Positions 32,361 to 41,017 are shown, counted from the first letter of the stretch. The stretch is DNA of 64,000 nucleotides from Mesobacillus jeotgali (GCF_002874535.1 NZ_CP025025.1:184001-248000); one strand, 5' to 3'. A program made the numbers and translations. Notes: a model not told the origin generated them from the letters alone.

Positions 32361-32685
32361 AACTCGCCGCTGCTTCCCTTATCCGTGACCGGGCTGTGCG
32401 TGGCAGAAAAAAGTATTCTTGAATAACCACGGACCGCTTATTGAACTATTGGGTGCTTATGCTGAATAATAATGAATTATATTTTGGAATTGAAAACAAG
32501 AAATTAGAAAATGGCGAGTTAGAACTGATGTCAGTTTGCACGCCATTTTCATTGATAAGATTTGTATCCTTTCTGTTATGCAGGAGAAGTATTTGTAGAG
32601 TATCATGCACTGGAGGATATATATTGCTGGACTTTTTGTTATGCTGTTTTTATCAGAAAAGTCTTTTAATATGGGAGTTTATTCT

Positions 32686-33561
32686 ATGGTGCAAATTGAA
32701 TTTATGAAAAATGATGAAGTCGATATTGTTGCTAAGTTCATTTCGGAAATTAATAGTGTTGAAGAATCGCATATTGGTTATTGTGGCAAGGATCCTAAGG
32801 AGATTGCTTATTCATTAAGGAAGGATATTTCAGATATCCCCTGTGATCACAGCTTCTTGACTGTCTATGAGGAAGGTGGACTTATTGGTGTATTAGGTTT
32901 TGATGCAGGTCTGGAAAGCAATAGTGCGGAAATTTGGGGTCCATTTGTTAAGGGTGATAGGCGGGATATTGTTAGTCCACTGTGGAATAGAATGATTGAA
33001 TTACTTCCCGAAGAAATAAACTCGATTAGTTTATTTCCTAATAGCAAGAACAAACAAGTCCTTCAACTTGCTAACGACTTTTCATTTACCAGACATAGTG
33101 ACCAAACCATATTGAATTTCAACCGAAATAGAACGGCTGAATTAGATGAGGTCCCTATTTTAGAATTAAAGGAAGAGTATTTTAAAGAAATGAAACAGCT
33201 GCATGATCAATCTTTTCCTGATACTTATTACAATGGGCAACAAATTATTGCCCGACTGAATGAGGATAGAAAGGTTTTTATAATTGTTAAAAATGGTCAT
33301 CTAAGCGGCTATATTTATGTTGAAGCTCAACCTGAATATGGAGAAGCGAGTATTGAGTTTTTCGCTGTTGAGGAAAGTGAGAGAGGAAAGGGAATAGGAC
33401 GGGAGCTATTAACTGTTGCACTAAAATGGCTTTTTACGATTGAGAGTATCGAATCGATTACGCTTTGTGTTAATTCAAGTAATCAGAATGCTATAAATCT
33501 GTATAAGAAAGTTGGATTTCAACATGTACATGATTTATGTTTTTTTACAAAAAGCTTATAA
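32686..33561 (+). CDS. GNAT acetyltransferase with two GNAT domains
   Basis: 291 residues. The C-terminal domain is clear: FFAVEESERGKGIGRELL (acetyl-CoA motif A) and NSSNQNAINLYKKVGF. The N-terminal half looks like a decayed or divergent GNAT domain. ATG 32686 has GGGAG about 10 nt upstream; an in-frame ATG at 32605 would add a hydrophobic stretch with no ribosome binding site. Substrate unknown. Confidence 0.8.
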   Translation: MVQIEFMKNDEVDIVAKFISEINSVEESHIGYCGKDPKEIAYSLRKDISDIPCDHSFLTVYEEGGLIGVLGFDAGLESNSAEIWGPFVKGDRRDIVSPLWNRMIELLPEEINSISLFPNSKNKQVLQLANDFSFTRHSDQTILNFNRNRTAELDEVPILELKEEYFKEMKQLHDQSFPDTYYNGQQIIARLNEDRKVFIIVKNGHLSGYIYVEAQPEYGEASIEFFAVEESERGKGIGRELLTVALKWLFTIESIESITLCVNSSNQNAINLYKKVGFQHVHDLCFFTKSL

Positions 33562-33649
33562 CTGAACACAGGATTAGAAAAACAATATGTTTTAACCCGA
33601 AATTTTGGTATAATTTTACCAAAATAACCTAAAGCAAGAGGTACATACT

Positions 33650-34753
33650 TTGACTAAATCTAAACTGCAATTTTGGCTGATTCAAATTTTGCTTATCACG
33701 ACGATTATTTATGTTTCTACAAAGATTTCATTTATGTTTGAACCAATTGGGATTTTTATCTCAACTGTGTTCTTTCCAATTCTGATTACTGGATTCCTTT
33801 ATTTCCTGCTGAATCCGGTGGTGGATTTTCTGCAACGAAAAAAAATACCGCGTGTACTCGCAATATTGATCATTTATGTGGTGTTTGGCGCGCTTCTTGT
33901 TTTGGCAATCGGGAATTTAGTTCCGGCGGTTTCCAAGCAGGCGACAGAGCTTGCGAATGATCTCCCTGTCTTTGCTGACAAGACGATGGAGTATTTTTAC
34001 GATGTTGTTCAGTCTTCTGAGTTTAAAAGCTTTAGGGATGAGCAGCGTGAAATGATTGATACGGTGCAGGAACGCGTAATTGAGTATGCAAATACGATAC
34101 CGACCAAACTGACGAATGGACTCAAAGGCTTTTTGGGCATCGTCACCAATATCGCGATCATCCTTGTTACCGTTCCATTTTTATTATTTTACATGTTCAA
34201 GGACGGTCACAGATTCCCGCTTGCTGTTTCGAAGTTCATTCCGAAAGATTACCGTGATGAGGGGCTTAAAATCCTGAAAGAAACCGGTGAAACGCTGGCT
34301 GCTTACATCCAGGGGCAGGTAACGGTTGCCCTGGCGGTTGGGGTGCTGGCTTTCATTGGGTATTTAATCATTGATTTACGCTATGCATTGATTCTCGCGT
34401 TAATAGTCGCCTTCACAAACATTATCCCTTATGTCGGGCCGATTATTGGCGGAGCGCCTGCTGTGCTAGTGGGTCTCTTTGATTCTCCGACAAAGGCTTT
34501 GCTTGTAGTAGTGGTGATCCTGGCAGCGCAGCAAATTGAAGGAAACTTGCTGTCTCCGCTCATTCTTGGGAAAACCCTGGATACTCATCCGGCAACAATC
34601 ATCATTGTTTTATTGGCTGCCGGAAATCTGGCCGGCGTACTGGGAATGGTGTTAGCGGTCCCAACCTACGCCGTCACAAAAACAATCGTATTGAACCTAG
34701 TCCGATTTTTAAGGGCAAGGAAACGAGCAACGATTACCACAGAGGTAACCTGA
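33650..34753 (+). CDS. AI-2E family transporter (YtvI/YueF-type permease)
   Basis: 367 residues, about eight helices. Typical are PILITGFLYFLLNPVVDFL near the N-terminus, the FYMFKDGHRFP loop, and IIPYVGPIIGGAPAVLVGL followed by QQIEGNLLSPLILGK. Family members export small molecules or act as sodium/proton antiporters; only some move AI-2. TTG start after AAGAGGT. Confidence 0.88.
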   Translation: MTKSKLQFWLIQILLITTIIYVSTKISFMFEPIGIFISTVFFPILITGFLYFLLNPVVDFLQRKKIPRVLAILIIYVVFGALLVLAIGNLVPAVSKQATELANDLPVFADKTMEYFYDVVQSSEFKSFRDEQREMIDTVQERVIEYANTIPTKLTNGLKGFLGIVTNIAIILVTVPFLLFYMFKDGHRFPLAVSKFIPKDYRDEGLKILKETGETLAAYIQGQVTVALAVGVLAFIGYLIIDLRYALILALIVAFTNIIPYVGPIIGGAPAVLVGLFDSPTKALLVVVVILAAQQIEGNLLSPLILGKTLDTHPATIIIVLLAAGNLAGVLGMVLAVPTYAVTKTIVLNLVRFLRARKRATITTEVT

Positions 34754-34791
34754 GTCATAAACTAACAAGAGAATCCTGTCATTAGTATTTG

Positions 34792-34834
34792 GCGATAGAG
34801 CTGTCTGTATTGAAGCCGCTATCGCTTTTTTTAT
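34792..34834 (+). terminator. Terminator of the permease gene
   Basis: GCGATAG / CTATCGC then TTTTTTT; 20-nt loop. Confidence 0.82.
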
Positions 34835-34845
34835 ACGAAGGTTAT

Positions 34846-35002
34846 TTCAAGTAAGTTCAGCGAAGTCGATGTGGAGCAAAAGGGCGACGCACTTAAATTG
34901 ATGTTTAAGAATGAAAAGGTTGATGGTTCAGGAAAAGGCACCTTCGTTAAAATCAATTTCAATCCTGATGTTATTAAAGAGTTTGTGCTGGATTCTGAGT
35001 AA
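34846..35002 (+). pseudogene. 5'-truncated gene fragment
   Basis: An open frame of about 52 codons without a start (KFSEVDVEQKGDALKLMF, KGTFVKINFNPDVIKEFVL) ends in TAA 35000-35002, 13 bp before the next gene. The coding-like part begins just after the T run of the permease terminator, so a deletion probably fused them. Parent family not recognised. Confidence 0.5.
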
Positions 35003-35015
35003 GGTGGGGGATGGA

Positions 35016-35363
35016 ATGAAGAAATGGATGTGGCTGCTACTATTGGTGGGTTTAATTACTGTGGCATCGATCGCTGTAATACTAAAGCCGGATGAAGCAG
35101 ACTTTGCAAGCTGGATGGAAGAGACTTATGAAATACAATGCCTTGATGAACGCTGTGGTGCCTTTCATATTGAAGATGGTGATGAAAAAATCTTACTGCA
35201 ATCTATGCACGGTAGTTATTCACCAGGAATTTTTCAAATGAGAGTGCACGAGGCTTACCGGAATCTTGATGATCCTTCCTATTATCTAGAACTTGAAGTA
35301 GCGGGTTTCCTTGGAAATATAACGATTGAAGAGGAAAAGGTAAGAAGAATAAACAAGAGGTAA
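35016..35363 (+). CDS. Membrane-anchored hypothetical protein
   Basis: 115 residues: an N-terminal transmembrane or uncleaved signal helix (4-22), then an acidic extracellular domain with CLDERCG, a possible disulphide. GGTGGGGG precedes ATG 35016. Likely once the second gene of an operon whose first gene is now the truncated fragment at 34846. Confidence 0.65.
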   Translation: MKKWMWLLLLVGLITVASIAVILKPDEADFASWMEETYEIQCLDERCGAFHIEDGDEKILLQSMHGSYSPGIFQMRVHEAYRNLDDPSYYLELEVAGFLGNITIEEEKVRRINKR

Positions 35364-35370
35364 AGTAATG

Positions 35371-35535
35371 ATTTTCCGATATGGAAAGCATTTTTAATAA
35401 GAAGTAATATGGTGCTATTCAGATTTGGAGAAGCATTTTTAATAAGAAGAAATATGGTGCTATTCAGATTTGGAGGAGCTTTTTTTAATAAGAAGTAATG
35501 TGATGCTTTTCAGATTTGGGAAAGCATTTTTTTCT
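35371..35535 (+). repeat. Tandem repeat of a terminator-like unit (about 45 bp, 3-4 copies)
   Basis: The unit GGAGAAGCATTTTTAATAAG...TGGTGCTATTCAGATTT recurs about every 45-46 bp. Each has TGCT...AGCA arms followed by a T run; the last (ATGCTTT / AAAGCAT then TTTTTTT) is the best terminator. It follows the gene ending at 35363. Confidence 0.8.
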
Positions 35536-35541
35536 TAATAA

Positions 35542-35603
35542 TGTAAGGTTTACTTGACACTCGGAGTGGATAATTGTAATTTATATGTAAGGTTAACCTT
35601 ACA
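35542..35603 (+). promoter_or_regulatory. Promoter and paired operators of the HTH/membrane-protein module
   Basis: TTGACA (35554-35559) with a TAATTT-like -10 about 17 bp on. Two related sites flank it: TGTAAGGTTTACTTGACA (35542-35559) and the perfect palindrome TGTAAGGTTAACCTTACA (35586-35603), centres 44 bp apart. Autoregulation by the following HTH protein is likely. Confidence 0.65.
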
Positions 35604-35621
35604 CGAGAAGAGGAATCCGTC

Positions 35622-35828
35622 TTGAAAAACAAAGTGAAAAAATTGAGGGAACAATTCGGCTTAACGCAAGCGCAGCTGGGCCAGAAGGTAAATGTATCAC
35701 GGCAGGCGATCAATGCAATTGAAAAAAATAAATTCGATCCTTCGATCTGGCTGGCCTATGATTTAGCAAAATTTTTCAATATGAGCATTGAAGAATTATT
35801 TGAGTTTGAGGAGAGTGAGCGAAAGTGA
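35622..35828 (+). CDS. Xre-family HTH regulator
   Basis: 68 residues, only a Cro/C1-type HTH: KLREQFGLTQAQLGQKVNVSRQAINAIEKNK (family pattern), closest in type to YozG/YvaO-like regulators of Bacillus. TTG start after GAGGAA. Its last codons overlap the following membrane gene by 4 bp, so the two are translated together. Confidence 0.88.
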   Translation: MKNKVKKLREQFGLTQAQLGQKVNVSRQAINAIEKNKFDPSIWLAYDLAKFFNMSIEELFEFEESERK

Positions 35829-36277
35829 GTTTACTAAAACATCCGGCTGTTAATATTCTTTTCATTAGTTTTATGTCCGCAATCTATTCATTCATTTTTA
35901 TTTTTACAGCTGGTCATATGGAATTTATAAGTATTCTTTCACATGGTGAGACACTGAACTCGAATTTTTGGAACGGGTGGTCCGACTTTTTAAAAACAGG
36001 CAATATGAAATTCATTGGATACTTGATCATTGGATTAACTGTTGTGATTGTCGTTTTTATACTTGTAAAAAGAACGAAGCAATACGATGAATATCAAGTG
36101 AGTATATTAGCGAAAAGCCTGTTTCTGGCGGGAGTATTATCAATCATTATGGTACCGTTTCTGATGATCATGCTTTTGAGTGACCCAAACTACAGTACGG
36201 AAACCATCTTTTTATTTGCGGCGATCCAATGGGTAAGTGTATTGGTTTCGTATTTAATTTTTGTAGTGCGGTCTTAA
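35825..36277 (+). CDS. Four-helix membrane protein, partner of the HTH regulator
   Basis: 150 residues with predicted helices at about 8-28, 62-80, 97-118 and 128-147. The GTG start overlaps the regulator stop. Such regulator/membrane pairs are common in Firmicutes (the membrane partner has no known activity). Confidence 0.75.
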   Translation: MSLLKHPAVNILFISFMSAIYSFIFIFTAGHMEFISILSHGETLNSNFWNGWSDFLKTGNMKFIGYLIIGLTVVIVVFILVKRTKQYDEYQVSILAKSLFLAGVLSIIMVPFLMIMLLSDPNYSTETIFLFAAIQWVSVLVSYLIFVVRS

Positions 36278-36382
36278 GTACGAAGTTTTTCCATAAAAGT
36301 ACAAGGACTTTTCAATACTTAGAACTCCATAACTGAACATAATAAAAGAGTGTTTTTACTAAACAATGGAGGACAAGAGTTG

Positions 36383-36517
36383 ATGGGCGAAACAAAAGAT
36401 GAACTTAAACAACAGCTTAGTGTATTAACTGCTCGGAGGGACCGGATGCAGAAGAATCTATACGAGGTTGAGAAGGAAATCGCGGAAATCACCAATAAGC
36501 TAGCTAAACTGAAGTAA
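36383..36517 (+). CDS. Very small coiled-coil protein
   Basis: 44 residues: MGETKDELKQQLSVLTARRD, then a charged helix ending EITNKLAKLK. TGGAGGA precedes the ATG at a suitable distance. A single coiled-coil helix is expected; role unknown. Confidence 0.6.
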   Translation: MGETKDELKQQLSVLTARRDRMQKNLYEVEKEIAEITNKLAKLK

Positions 36518-36547
36518 GAACGGCACAAGAGGAATCTTCAAAAAACA

Positions 36548-36572
36548 GGCAAAGGGAACGTCCCTTTGCCCA
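36548..36572 (+). terminator. Hairpin after the small coiled-coil gene
   Basis: GGCAAAGGG / CCCTTTGCC stem with 5-nt loop; weak T tail. Confidence 0.6.
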
Positions 36573-36607
36573 TTTCGTAAAACACCTTAATGCTTCCAAG
36601 TATTTGA

Positions 36608-36818
36608 TTGACAAGACTTCGATACGCCTTTAATATTTACTTATTAATTGAATACTCCTAAAGGGGAGTAGCTTTTACAGCAAGGTCGTCATTACGGAGT
36701 TCTTGACTCTCGGCTTTGTTGGCAACCACTGTTGTTAGCAAGACCTTTACCATATTAGTGGTAAGGGTCTTTTTTGTCTGAAAAACCTTTGCCTGTAAGA
36801 CGGTAAAGGTTTTTTCTT
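36608..36818 (+). promoter_or_regulatory. yybP-ykoY (Mn2+) riboswitch with promoter, before the dedA gene
   Basis: Promoter TTGACA (36608-36613), 17 bp, TAATAT (36631-36636). The aptamer (about 36655-36750) has the class features AAAGGGGAGTAGC, a GGTCGTCA strand, CTCGGCTTTGTTGGCAACC and AGACCTTTACC. AGACCtTTACC pairs with GGTAAGGGTCT followed by TTTTT (terminator 36741-36776). A second terminator, AAAAACCTTT / AAAGGTTTTTT, lies at 36781-36816. In other bacteria this class senses Mn2+ and switches on metal-handling genes. Confidence 0.85.
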
Positions 36819-36852
36819 TTATTGAATGAACATTAAACTTAAGGAGAATGAC

Positions 36853-37458
36853 ATGGAAAAATGGTTAATTGGAATAATGGAGGAGTTCGGCTATACAGGT
36901 GTTATGTTCTTGATTGCACTGGAAAACATCTTTCCTCCCATTCCATCCGAAGTTATTTTAACTTTTGCTGGATTTATGACTGCCTCAACGGATTTTACTA
37001 TTACTGGCGTTATCTTAGCTTCCACCATGGGTTCACTGTTGGGGGCGGTACTGCTATATGGTATAGGGCTGCAGTTGGGCGTGAAAAAGTTGGAGAGGAT
37101 TGTTGATCGATGGGGCTATCTTCTTCGGGTTACCAAAAATGATATTTACAAAGCGGATTCCTGGTTTAATCGCTATGGAGCATGGACCGTTTTATTTTGC
37201 CGGGTCATTCCTTTGCTTCGCAGTCTGATTTCCATTCCTGCTGGTATATCAGGGATGAGATTTAGGACATTCCTGCTGTTCACAACAATTGGCACGTTGA
37301 TTTGGAATACAATTCTCGTATACTTAGGTGCATCTGTCGGAGCCTCCTGGGAGGAGATTGTTGAGTATATAGATGTTTACTCTAAGTTTATTTATATATT
37401 TCTACTACTGATCTCAGTCATCCTGTTATTTGTGTTGGTTTTAAGGAAGAGGAAATGA
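36853..37458 (+). CDS. DedA family membrane protein
   Basis: 201 residues, about five helices. ENIFPPIPSEVILTFAGFM and FCRVIPLLRSLISIPAGISGM are diagnostic of DedA, a family of lipid flippases (undecaprenyl-phosphate or phosphatidylethanolamine recycling) that need the proton motive force. AAGGAG precedes ATG 36853; an earlier ATG at 36826 lies before that site. Controlled by a Mn-type riboswitch. Confidence 0.92.
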   Translation: MEKWLIGIMEEFGYTGVMFLIALENIFPPIPSEVILTFAGFMTASTDFTITGVILASTMGSLLGAVLLYGIGLQLGVKKLERIVDRWGYLLRVTKNDIYKADSWFNRYGAWTVLFCRVIPLLRSLISIPAGISGMRFRTFLLFTTIGTLIWNTILVYLGASVGASWEEIVEYIDVYSKFIYIFLLLISVILLFVLVLRKRK

Positions 37459-37517
37459 TAGGGAGAAGTGGCAAAGGGAATCTAAGCACTTCCTTTTTGC
37501 TTCTTTTAACGTACTTC

Positions 37518-37640
37518 CGAAAGAAGTCTCCCTCTTCAGCGAGCTTGGTCCATTTCGTCAGCTACCAAAAGTGGCGATTACCCAAGAAGCCCTCATCAAG
37601 CAACCTGTAAGGGTGGCAAGTGGTGGGTAGTTCACGAGGA
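37518..37640 (+). mobile_element. IS200/IS605-type right-end / omega-RNA-like remnant without tnpB
   Basis: AGAAGCCC (37583-37590) is followed by a stem-rich stretch and GGTGGCAAGTGGTGGGTAG-TTCAC (37613-37635). The combination AGAAGCCC...GGGTAGTTCAC, with GCCC able to pair with GGGT, is the usual 3' end of TnpB-associated omega RNAs. No TnpB frame remains upstream: the DedA gene ends at 37458. Confidence 0.45.
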
Positions 37641-37699
37641 ATATATCTCTTTTTGTTGAAATTCATTAGTGTAACGACGGAATGAAAAGGTGGTATTCG

Positions 37700-37921
37700 A
37701 TGAAGTTCAATCGTTTGGTAAGGATAATATTTGTTCCTTTATTATTATTTTTCCTTGGCCTGTTCTATATTGAAGTGTCCGTTTATTCAGTGCTGCCTCC
37801 AGAACAAGGCGGAATGAGTTTTTGGACAGAATTGAAGAATGTCTGGTATCGTTCTGTATCGTTTTATGCCATGGTCATGATTGTTTCCTTTTTTCTTTAT
37901 GTTCGTTTTATACATAAATGA
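37700..37921 (+). CDS. Small two-helix membrane protein
   Basis: 73 residues with helices at about 7-25 and 50-70. ATG 37700 follows AAGGTGG. Unknown function. Confidence 0.6.
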   Translation: MKFNRLVRIIFVPLLLFFLGLFYIEVSVYSVLPPEQGGMSFWTELKNVWYRSVSFYAMVMIVSFFLYVRFIHK

Positions 37922-37939
37922 AAGTAGCGAAAAATAAAA

Positions 37940-37968
37940 ATGTCCCTCCATATGCGGAAGGACATCAT
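37940..37968 (-). terminator. Terminator of the DUF3231 gene
   Basis: ATGTCCcTCC / GGAaGGACAT; the minus-strand exit is TTTTTATTTTT. Confidence 0.85.
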
Positions 37969-37973
37969 AACTA

Positions 37974-38978
37974 TCAGTTATCGTTTGCGAGTTCTTTTCG
38001 ATTGGGAGCCAGTGGGGGTTGTTCTAACCATTTATTTTTTTCCATAATATCAAACCATTTCTTTGTCACCAATAAATTTTTCAGGATTATGGTTTCATAA
38101 GTAGCTATAAGGTCTGTCCGCATGGCAGATGCCAAACCGGTTCCGTGATAGACTTGAGCAGCCTGGAACAAGAAGCCGGTATGATACATCATCAGTTTAT
38201 CTGAAAAAGGAGAGTCCGTTGATGTAGTGACTTCTGTCTCCCACGACCGGGGAGTTGGCAAATTATCCTGGTGCATGATTTTGGAAAAAGTTTGTATTTG
38301 TTGATCAGCTGATTTCTCTGAATCCGAAAAAAACTTTCTAACTTCCTTTGAGTGGGCAACTTGACTGAAAGCAATAGAGAGAGTTTTAGCCATAATACTC
38401 TTTTTTATGTTGAAAGATATACTTATAATTTCTGTCGCAGATAAATTTCTTCCCTTTCCCAATATTCCGTCTGTAAAATCTTCACTCTCAACAAACTCAG
38501 GGTTCTTGGCAGGATAAAACAAAGGATCTCTTTGGAAACTGCCTTTCTCAAGTAAAAGTTCAATTGTCTGGTGGTACATTTTTTTCCCATCGTTATCGCA
38601 TGAATCGTAAAAATCCCTTAAGTCTTTTCTGACTGAAACTCCTAAGGCAGTGATATGTCCAACCAATCCATGCAATGTCATGATATGTAAATAATTCAAA
38701 CAAAAAATATCGGAGAACAATCTTTTTGCCCCTTTGTTTATATCCGCTTCACTAAATCCTACTGGAACTGGAAAACCTTCATTCTCTAAAAATGTAACCA
38801 TTTGTTTCTTTTGTCGTTCAAATGTCGAGATGGCATCCTCAAAAATTGCCTTGATGGCTTCATCTTCAATAATTGTGTACATATATCGATTCACTGTATC
38901 GATCATTGTCCCGTTTACATATTCGCCCCACAAGGTTCCTATTTCAGAAGAAGTTAGTTGTATTTTATCCTTGTCCAT
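37974..38978 (-). CDS. DUF3231 family protein
   Basis: 334 residues made of two ferritin-like four-helix repeats, typical of DUF3231 in spore formers (TSSEIGTLWGEYVNGTM at the start, FSDKLMMYHTGFLFQAA and WLEQPPLAPNRKEL at the end). Function unknown; some members are made in the mother cell or forespore. GGAGGTG precedes the ATG. A relative is cut by the right edge of the window. Confidence 0.88.
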   Translation of the reverse strand: MDKDKIQLTSSEIGTLWGEYVNGTMIDTVNRYMYTIIEDEAIKAIFEDAISTFERQKKQMVTFLENEGFPVPVGFSEADINKGAKRLFSDIFCLNYLHIMTLHGLVGHITALGVSVRKDLRDFYDSCDNDGKKMYHQTIELLLEKGSFQRDPLFYPAKNPEFVESEDFTDGILGKGRNLSATEIISISFNIKKSIMAKTLSIAFSQVAHSKEVRKFFSDSEKSADQQIQTFSKIMHQDNLPTPRSWETEVTTSTDSPFSDKLMMYHTGFLFQAAQVYHGTGLASAMRTDLIATYETIILKNLLVTKKWFDIMEKNKWLEQPPLAPNRKELANDN

Positions 38979-39234
38979 ATTTTCACCTCCACAGTATTAT
39001 TTCCTCATTCAGGTAAAAATATGAATATTCATGTGTCCAAGATTGGTATTTAATATCAAGTATTTTTGTTATCGAGTTCTTATTGCCAATAGTGATTTTT
39101 TCGGGGGGAACAGAAGGTCTTAGTATATCTCTTGTTACTTATGAATTAGAAAACTACAATTTAAATAATAAAATTCTAAAAAAAATGAACTTTCCATGAT
39201 GGTTATGACTCTTACATAGGAGCGGGGTGAGGGG

Positions 39235-39786
39235 ATGAATGTAGTTCGGTTGGTGAAAAAGGCCAAAAGAGGCAGTAAAGATGCGTTGATGGAGTTAATC
39301 ATGGCTGAGAAGGATGCCATGTATCGGCTTGCTTTTACATATATGGGGAATGAGCATGATGCGATGGATGTGCTGGAGGAGATGATTGTCCGGCTGTATG
39401 AAAACATCGGCCAGTTGAAAAAGGAGGAGGCTTTTTATAGCTGGAGCAAGACCATCCTTGTGAACCTTTGTAAAACAACGCTTCGTAAACAAAAGAAGGT
39501 TGTGTTGATCGATAACTGGCAGTCTTCCAAAGAGGAGGAGCAAATGCCTTCCACGGACTCAAATGTGCAGCAATTAGAAATTTCGGAGATGTTATCGATT
39601 TTAAATGAACATCAAAAAGAAGCGATTCAGATGAAGTATTTTCTCGATATGGATTATCAAACGATTGCGGAATTGACCAACGTTCCATTAGGAACTGTGA
39701 AATCGAGGATTTTTCAGGGATTAAGGAAAATGAAAGATTATGATGGAGGTGAATGCGATGAAAGAGATAGAAGAACGATTGAATGA
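39235..39786 (+). CDS. ECF-type RNA polymerase sigma factor
   Basis: 183 residues. Region 2 (AMYRLAFTYMGNEHDAMDVLEEMIVRLY...FYSWSKTILVNLC) and region 4 (HQKEAIQMKYFLDMDYQTIAELTNVPLGTVKSRIFQGLRKM) are intact. Closest in style to SigV/SigX-type envelope sigma factors. Its gene overlaps the following DUF4179 gene, its likely anti-sigma factor. Confidence 0.9.
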   Translation: MNVVRLVKKAKRGSKDALMELIMAEKDAMYRLAFTYMGNEHDAMDVLEEMIVRLYENIGQLKKEEAFYSWSKTILVNLCKTTLRKQKKVVLIDNWQSSKEEEQMPSTDSNVQQLEISEMLSILNEHQKEAIQMKYFLDMDYQTIAELTNVPLGTVKSRIFQGLRKMKDYDGGECDERDRRTIE

Positions 39787-41017
39787 GGAGAAGCAGCGGA
39801 TGGCCTCCATGACCGCACCAGCCGATTTCAAAAATAGGTTGCGAAGCGCTCTTGACGCAACACCTGCAAGGAAGCATAAGCGCAGGAAACCTTACGTTTT
39901 GATGGCTGCAGTCAGCGTACTATGCTTTATGCTGGTGAGCTATAATTACAACGCCGTTGCCTTCTATGGAAAAAAGATTTTCGGTTTTGAGGAAATCATG
40001 ACTGGGACGATGAAGGATTTAAATGATAAAGGCATGGGGCAAATCATTGATAAAAAGACGACATTGTCTGATGGAACAGAGCTGACCATTGACGGAATCA
40101 TGACGGATGCCAATCAATTGGTTATGTATTATACGCTTTCAAACCCTCAGGGTGTGGGTGATTTGTGGGGGGACGTATTTAATCCTGATAAGATAACGGG
40201 CTTCTTTACTAATGCACGGGCAGGAGGTGGTATGGCAAAAGTAAATGATTCCGGTACAGAAATAAAGGGGACGACTTATTTTGATCCAGTCAGTCCATTT
40301 TCAAAAAAATTGACATTGCACTTTTGGCAAGGTGTTAAGAATGTGGAGAGAAGCATCACGTTTCCTTATGATCCAAACAAAGCCATGCAGACTCAGATTA
40401 AACAGTCGATTAACGAAGCAGTAAAGGTCGATCAAGGGAAGGTTACTTTCAAGACAATTACAGCGACCCCTACTTCAACAGTAATTGAAGGAAAAATGAA
40501 TGTTGACAATTTCGATCGAATTCATTTCGGCTTTGAAGGAGTCAAGTTAATTGCTAATGGTAATTCCGTTGACAACCTGGGTTCTGGTGTATCCGGTAGT
40601 AAGTTTGATTTGCGATTTGATGGCCTGCCCCAAGAGCTGTATTCTCTTGAATTAGCTTTTAGTGAGTTTGTGGGATATCAAAAATTAGCGGAACTGATTC
40701 CACTTAGTGATGATACACACCATGACCTCGAAGGAAAGGATCTATGGATTAAAAGGGTCGTTACTACTGAGCGAGGAGTCGAAATCACGATTGAGACAGA
40801 CGATAATCTATTGCTTGATGATGTTTCTATTCAAAATGGTGACAAAGTGACTCCTTTAAAAACAACAATAAATCAAAGGTTGGAGAAAAAGGTAGATAGA
40901 TTTACCAGCGAGCGGACGATGGTCTTTGATACGAATTCTATGCCGGATAATTTACTGATCGAGGGAATCCATTATGTGAAAAAATACAATCAAAAGATTG
41001 AGATTCCGGTTGAATAG
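39758..41017 (+). CDS. DUF4179 transmembrane protein, probable anti-sigma factor
   Basis: 419 residues: a cytoplasmic N-terminus of about 48 residues that would hold the sigma factor, one transmembrane helix (about 50-66), and a large extracellular part with DUF4179 (LNDKGMGQIIDKKTTLSDGTELTIDGIM) and DUF5643-like beta domains. ATG 39758 follows TGGAGGTG and lies inside the sigma gene (29-bp overlap), giving coupled expression. Confidence 0.85.
   Translation: MKEIEERLNEEKQRMASMTAPADFKNRLRSALDATPARKHKRRKPYVLMAAVSVLCFMLVSYNYNAVAFYGKKIFGFEEIMTGTMKDLNDKGMGQIIDKKTTLSDGTELTIDGIMTDANQLVMYYTLSNPQGVGDLWGDVFNPDKITGFFTNARAGGGMAKVNDSGTEIKGTTYFDPVSPFSKKLTLHFWQGVKNVERSITFPYDPNKAMQTQIKQSINEAVKVDQGKVTFKTITATPTSTVIEGKMNVDNFDRIHFGFEGVKLIANGNSVDNLGSGVSGSKFDLRFDGLPQELYSLELAFSEFVGYQKLAELIPLSDDTHHDLEGKDLWIKRVVTTERGVEITIETDDNLLLDDVSIQNGDKVTPLKTTINQRLEKKVDRFTSERTMVFDTNSMPDNLLIEGIHYVKKYNQKIEIPVE

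Noticed and set aside
32441-32707. 88-codon plus-strand frame before the GNAT gene at 32686
   Set aside because: No ribosome binding site, Cys/Leu-rich odd composition, and it overlaps the better-supported gene.
34911-35015. Longer N-terminus of the membrane-anchored protein at 35016
   Set aside because: This part overlaps the truncated upstream gene in another frame, and the good ribosome binding site directly precedes 35016.
39180-39234. Autoregulatory ECF promoter (TGAAC...GACTC) before the sigma gene
   Set aside because: Match to ECF consensus (AAC / CGTC) is too loose to claim.
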